Assembly: GCA_902803275.1 (NCBI GenBank)
Contig: CADCPE010000237.1
Span: 1 to 6,339 of the forward strand
Origin: an uncultured Erysipelotrichaceae bacterium
GTDB taxonomy: Bacteria > Bacillota_I > Bacilli_A > Erysipelotrichales > Erysipelotrichaceae
DNA length: 6,339 bases
Direction of reading: 5' to 3'
Of this stretch, positions 4,665 through 6,339 are shown one piece after another. The translations under genes were made by a program, and so were the position numbers. The notes beneath the pieces are model-generated. The model was not told the origin of the DNA, ran no database searches, and saw nothing but the letters and a program-made list of their open reading frames with translations. Positions within the stretch are counted from its first letter, which is position 1; each line of letters starts with the position of its first letter.

Positions 4665-5954
4665 ATGATCAAGAAGAAAAGAAAGAACGATTCTTTTATT
4701 GCGATCGCGATCCTTTCGCTGCTGGTGCTTGTGGTATACTCGCTGCTTTTTGTGAACTTCAGTTTCATTGGAAAGAAGTCGATCCACGAAGATGCCCGCA
4801 GATACCAGACAAGACACTGCCTGGCTTTCTATCCTGACTCCAAGGAAGGTCTTAGCAAAGCCAAGGAACTGTGCAAAGGAGTAAGGGATGATTCGATCCA
4901 TGACTACACATTGATCCCTTATGGTGACTATTATCTGATAAACTACGGCGGAGAGTATCGCTATTTTACCGATGGAGAATTCAATCCGATCAAAGTCGAA
5001 GGCATTTCCGATTCAGGAAAGAATATAATCCTGGATTATCTCAGGTATACCTTCAAGAAACAGTATCCTGAAAGATACTATAATGCGGATTTTCTTAGAT
5101 CTTTGAATATTGACAGCATCAACTTTGAAGAGATCGAATTTGACATCGACGGCGAAAACCTGTCCTGCTATCTCAAGGACTATGATCTGAGCCTTGAGAT
5201 CCCTTTGAAGTATGTCCAGAAAGAGATAGGGATGAACTTCGGTTTCCCTTATGAGATCTACAGTAAACCGGTATACCTGTCCGATGGCAAGGAACATCCG
5301 ATCATCTGTCTGACATTTGACGATGGACCAAAACTGTGGACAGATGAAGATCTTACTTCAACGGAAAGGATCCTCGATCTGCTTTATGAATATGATGCGG
5401 CAGGTACCTTCTATGTGGTGGGCAACGCTCTGGAAGACAGAGAGATCTGGGCCGACTATCAGGTATACACGATGCTGAAAAGATCGATCAACCACGGCAA
5501 CGAATACGGATCCCATACCCAGAGCCATCTCTATGCCTTAAGTGAACTTGAAAGTGAAGAAAGCATCTTGAAGGAGATCAGCGGACCGATCGATTATCTT
5601 AAGGAATTCATGAATTATGAAGTGAAGACCTACCGTCCGGTCGAAGGAAAGTTCAATGATCTGGTCCTGAAGGCACAGCCGGTCGGGGCTGTTCTCTGGG
5701 ATGTCGACTCTGAAGACTGGGAATCGGATAATGCCCAGCAGATCATCGACCAGGTCCTCAAATACGATTATGAATCGGGAGATATCATCCTGTTCCACGA
5801 TATCTACAACATTACAGCCGAGGCACTGGAAAAGATCATTCCGGCACTTGTAAACAAGGGCTGTCAGCTCGTCAACGTGAGCACGATGCTCTCATATTAC
5901 GGGATCGAGCCAAGTACGCTCAGCTATTTTTACGGTCCTGACTATTACGAGTAA
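4665..5954 (+). CDS. pgdA: Membrane-anchored peptidoglycan N-acetylglucosamine deacetylase (PgdA-like, NodB domain)
   Basis: A 429-residue protein with a basic N-terminus (M-I-K-K-K-R-K), one membrane anchor (about 10-33), an extracellular middle domain (about 36-205) and a C-terminal carbohydrate-esterase family 4 NodB domain (about 212-410). The NodB motifs are complete or nearly so: T-F-D-D-G-P (217-222; Asp219 catalytic base, Asp220 metal ligand), H-T-Q-S-H (284-288; both His metal ligands), R-P-V-E-G (324-328; the usual R-P-P-Y-G, changed), D-V-D-S-E-D-W (346-352) and L-F-H-D (376-379; catalytic His378). Layout, length and C-terminal tail resemble streptococcal PgdA, which removes acetyl groups from GlcNAc in peptidoglycan and confers lysozyme resistance. 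The middle domain faintly resembles DUF3298-type modules; I am unsure of this. An in-frame TAG at 4647 and no ATG before 4665 fix the start, yet no Shine-Dalgarno lies at normal distance. Co-transcription with the permease (47-base gap, no terminator) is likely. Confidence 0.9.
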   Translation: MIKKKRKNDSFIAIAILSLLVLVVYSLLFVNFSFIGKKSIHEDARRYQTRHCLAFYPDSKEGLSKAKELCKGVRDDSIHDYTLIPYGDYYLINYGGEYRYFTDGEFNPIKVEGISDSGKNIILDYLRYTFKKQYPERYYNADFLRSLNIDSINFEEIEFDIDGENLSCYLKDYDLSLEIPLKYVQKEIGMNFGFPYEIYSKPVYLSDGKEHPIICLTFDDGPKLWTDEDLTSTERILDLLYEYDAAGTFYVVGNALEDREIWADYQVYTMLKRSINHGNEYGSHTQSHLYALSELESEESILKEISGPIDYLKEFMNYEVKTYRPVEGKFNDLVLKAQPVGAVLWDVDSEDWESDNAQQIIDQVLKYDYESGDIILFHDIYNITAEALEKIIPALVNKGCQLVNVSTMLSYYGIEPSTLSYFYGPDYYE

Positions 5955-6339
5955 TTACAGAATCAAGAAAAGCGATATACTGATCAGCGACGTCTCTGTC
6001 GCTGATTTTTATCTGATCTTTATAGGAGACCAGTTTGGCGAAAAAGGCGTCATTGACGCTGGCTTTTATCGAGAAGCCTTCTTTGGTGAAGACCAGATTG
6101 GGAAAGTCGTCTTCCAGTCTTTGCCTGATATAAGGCGTGTCTGAGATGATTTCTATTCTGATGAGCCTTCCCTTGCCGCTGTGAAATGAAGAAGTGCTCT
6201 CTTCGATGTGCTCCAGGACTTTACTGACCGCAATGTCCTGGCTGTTCCTATGATCTGTAAGTCTGCTGGAAAGGATGTTGTCGAAGCGGCAGTGATAGAT
6301 CTTATCGCTTTCCGGATAGTGATAGTAAAGATAATACAA
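5920..6339 (-). CDS. WYL-domain transcriptional regulator, N-terminal part cut by window edge
   Basis: The C-terminal 139 codons are visible. The opening Y-Y-L-Y-Y-H...K-I-Y-H-C-R-F-D-N-I matches the second half of a WYL domain, which typically reads W-Y-L-x-A-Y...R-x-F-R-x-D-R-I. The following R-I-E-I-I-S-D-T-P-Y-I-R-Q-R-L-E-D-D-F-P (about 82-101) and the F-F-A-K-L-V-S-Y-K-D-Q-I-K-I-S-D stretch resemble the WCX C-terminal extension. Such proteins are usually cytoplasmic DNA-binding regulators with an N-terminal winged helix and a ligand-sensing WYL domain. The helix-turn-helix, if present, lies beyond the right edge. A TTG happens to sit at the very edge, but it falls mid-domain, so it is almost certainly not the true start. 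The stop TGA (5922-5920) lies inside the deacetylase gene, giving a 35-base tail-to-tail overlap. The call rests on motif resemblance and is moderately sure. Confidence 0.65.
   Translation of the reverse strand: MYYLYYHYPESDKIYHCRFDNILSSRLTDHRNSQDIAVSKVLEHIEESTSSFHSGKGRLIRIEIISDTPYIRQRLEDDFPNLVFTKEGFSIKASVNDAFFAKLVSYKDQIKISDRDVADQYIAFLDSVITRNSQDRKNS
5983..6010 (+). terminator. Intrinsic terminator of the deacetylase gene, inside the opposing coding region
   Basis: A perfect 9-bp stem, ATCAGCGAC (5983-5991) with GTCGCTGAT (5998-6006), closes a 6-base loop and is followed by TTTT (6007-6010). It starts 28 bases after the deacetylase stop codon. On the other strand the same bases are codons of the WYL-domain gene (reading I-S-D-R-D-V-A-D). 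Confidence 0.85.

Noticed and set aside
6337..6339. TTG at the right edge as the start of the minus-strand regulator
   Set aside because: It falls in the middle of the WYL-like core, so the gene most likely continues beyond the window.
1..6339. Mobile element, CRISPR array, tRNA or rRNA
   Set aside because: I saw no transposase-like frame, no spaced direct repeats, and no cloverleaf or rRNA-like stretch. Gaps between genes are all under about 120 bases.

Overview
The window looks like chromosomal DNA of a low- to mid-GC Gram-positive bacterium (Firmicutes). The evidence is a Crp/Fnr-type regulator, a short lipoprotein signal with a Cys lipobox, a membrane-anchored PgdA-like peptidoglycan deacetylase, AG-rich Shine-Dalgarno sites and U-tailed hairpin terminators. 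An Erysipelotrichia-like gut bacterium is my guess from overall protein flavour; it is not proven by anything here. I see no mobile element, CRISPR array, tRNA or rRNA. Every stretch longer than about 120 bases is coding.

Layout, left to right. (1) A cold-shock protein gene runs off the left edge on the minus strand. (2) An AT-rich intergenic region holds face-to-face promoters and an AT-only dyad, and leads into a plus-strand S66 (LD-carboxypeptidase/MccF-like) serine peptidase. (3) A bidirectional hairpin terminator overlaps the 3' ends of two convergent genes. (4) A minus-strand operon encodes a Crp/Fnr-family regulator followed by a PLP-dependent threonine aldolase. (5) A compact divergent control region (about 2819-2888) carries one perfect CRP-type palindrome. 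(6) A plus-strand operon encodes a NitT/TauT-type ABC substrate-binding lipoprotein and its overlapping permease, then a peptidoglycan GlcNAc deacetylase after a 47-base gap. (7) A WYL-domain regulator, cut by the right edge, lies on the minus strand. Its 3' end overlaps the deacetylase gene, and its coding sequence contains the deacetylase's terminator.

How the parts fit. The most informative element is the regulator/transporter switch. The regulator's recognition helix keeps the Arg-Glu-x3-Arg pattern that E. coli CRP uses to read TGTGA. A perfect TGTGAT-CCAA-ATCACA site lies between the regulator and the transporter. Relative to a TATAAT box ahead of the lipoprotein gene the site centres at -41.5, the classical class II activator position. 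Relative to an extended -10 (TGGTAGAAT) facing the other way, the same site covers about the first 15 transcribed bases of the regulator gene. This predicts activation of the transporter and repression of the regulator (and with it threonine aldolase) from one operator. The regulator lacks the Arg-Ser pair that binds cyclic-nucleotide phosphate in CRP, so its signal is probably not cAMP. The transporter has no ATPase gene beside it, and its substrate cannot be read from the sequence. S66 peptidase and PgdA are both cell-wall enzymes but sit in separate transcription units.
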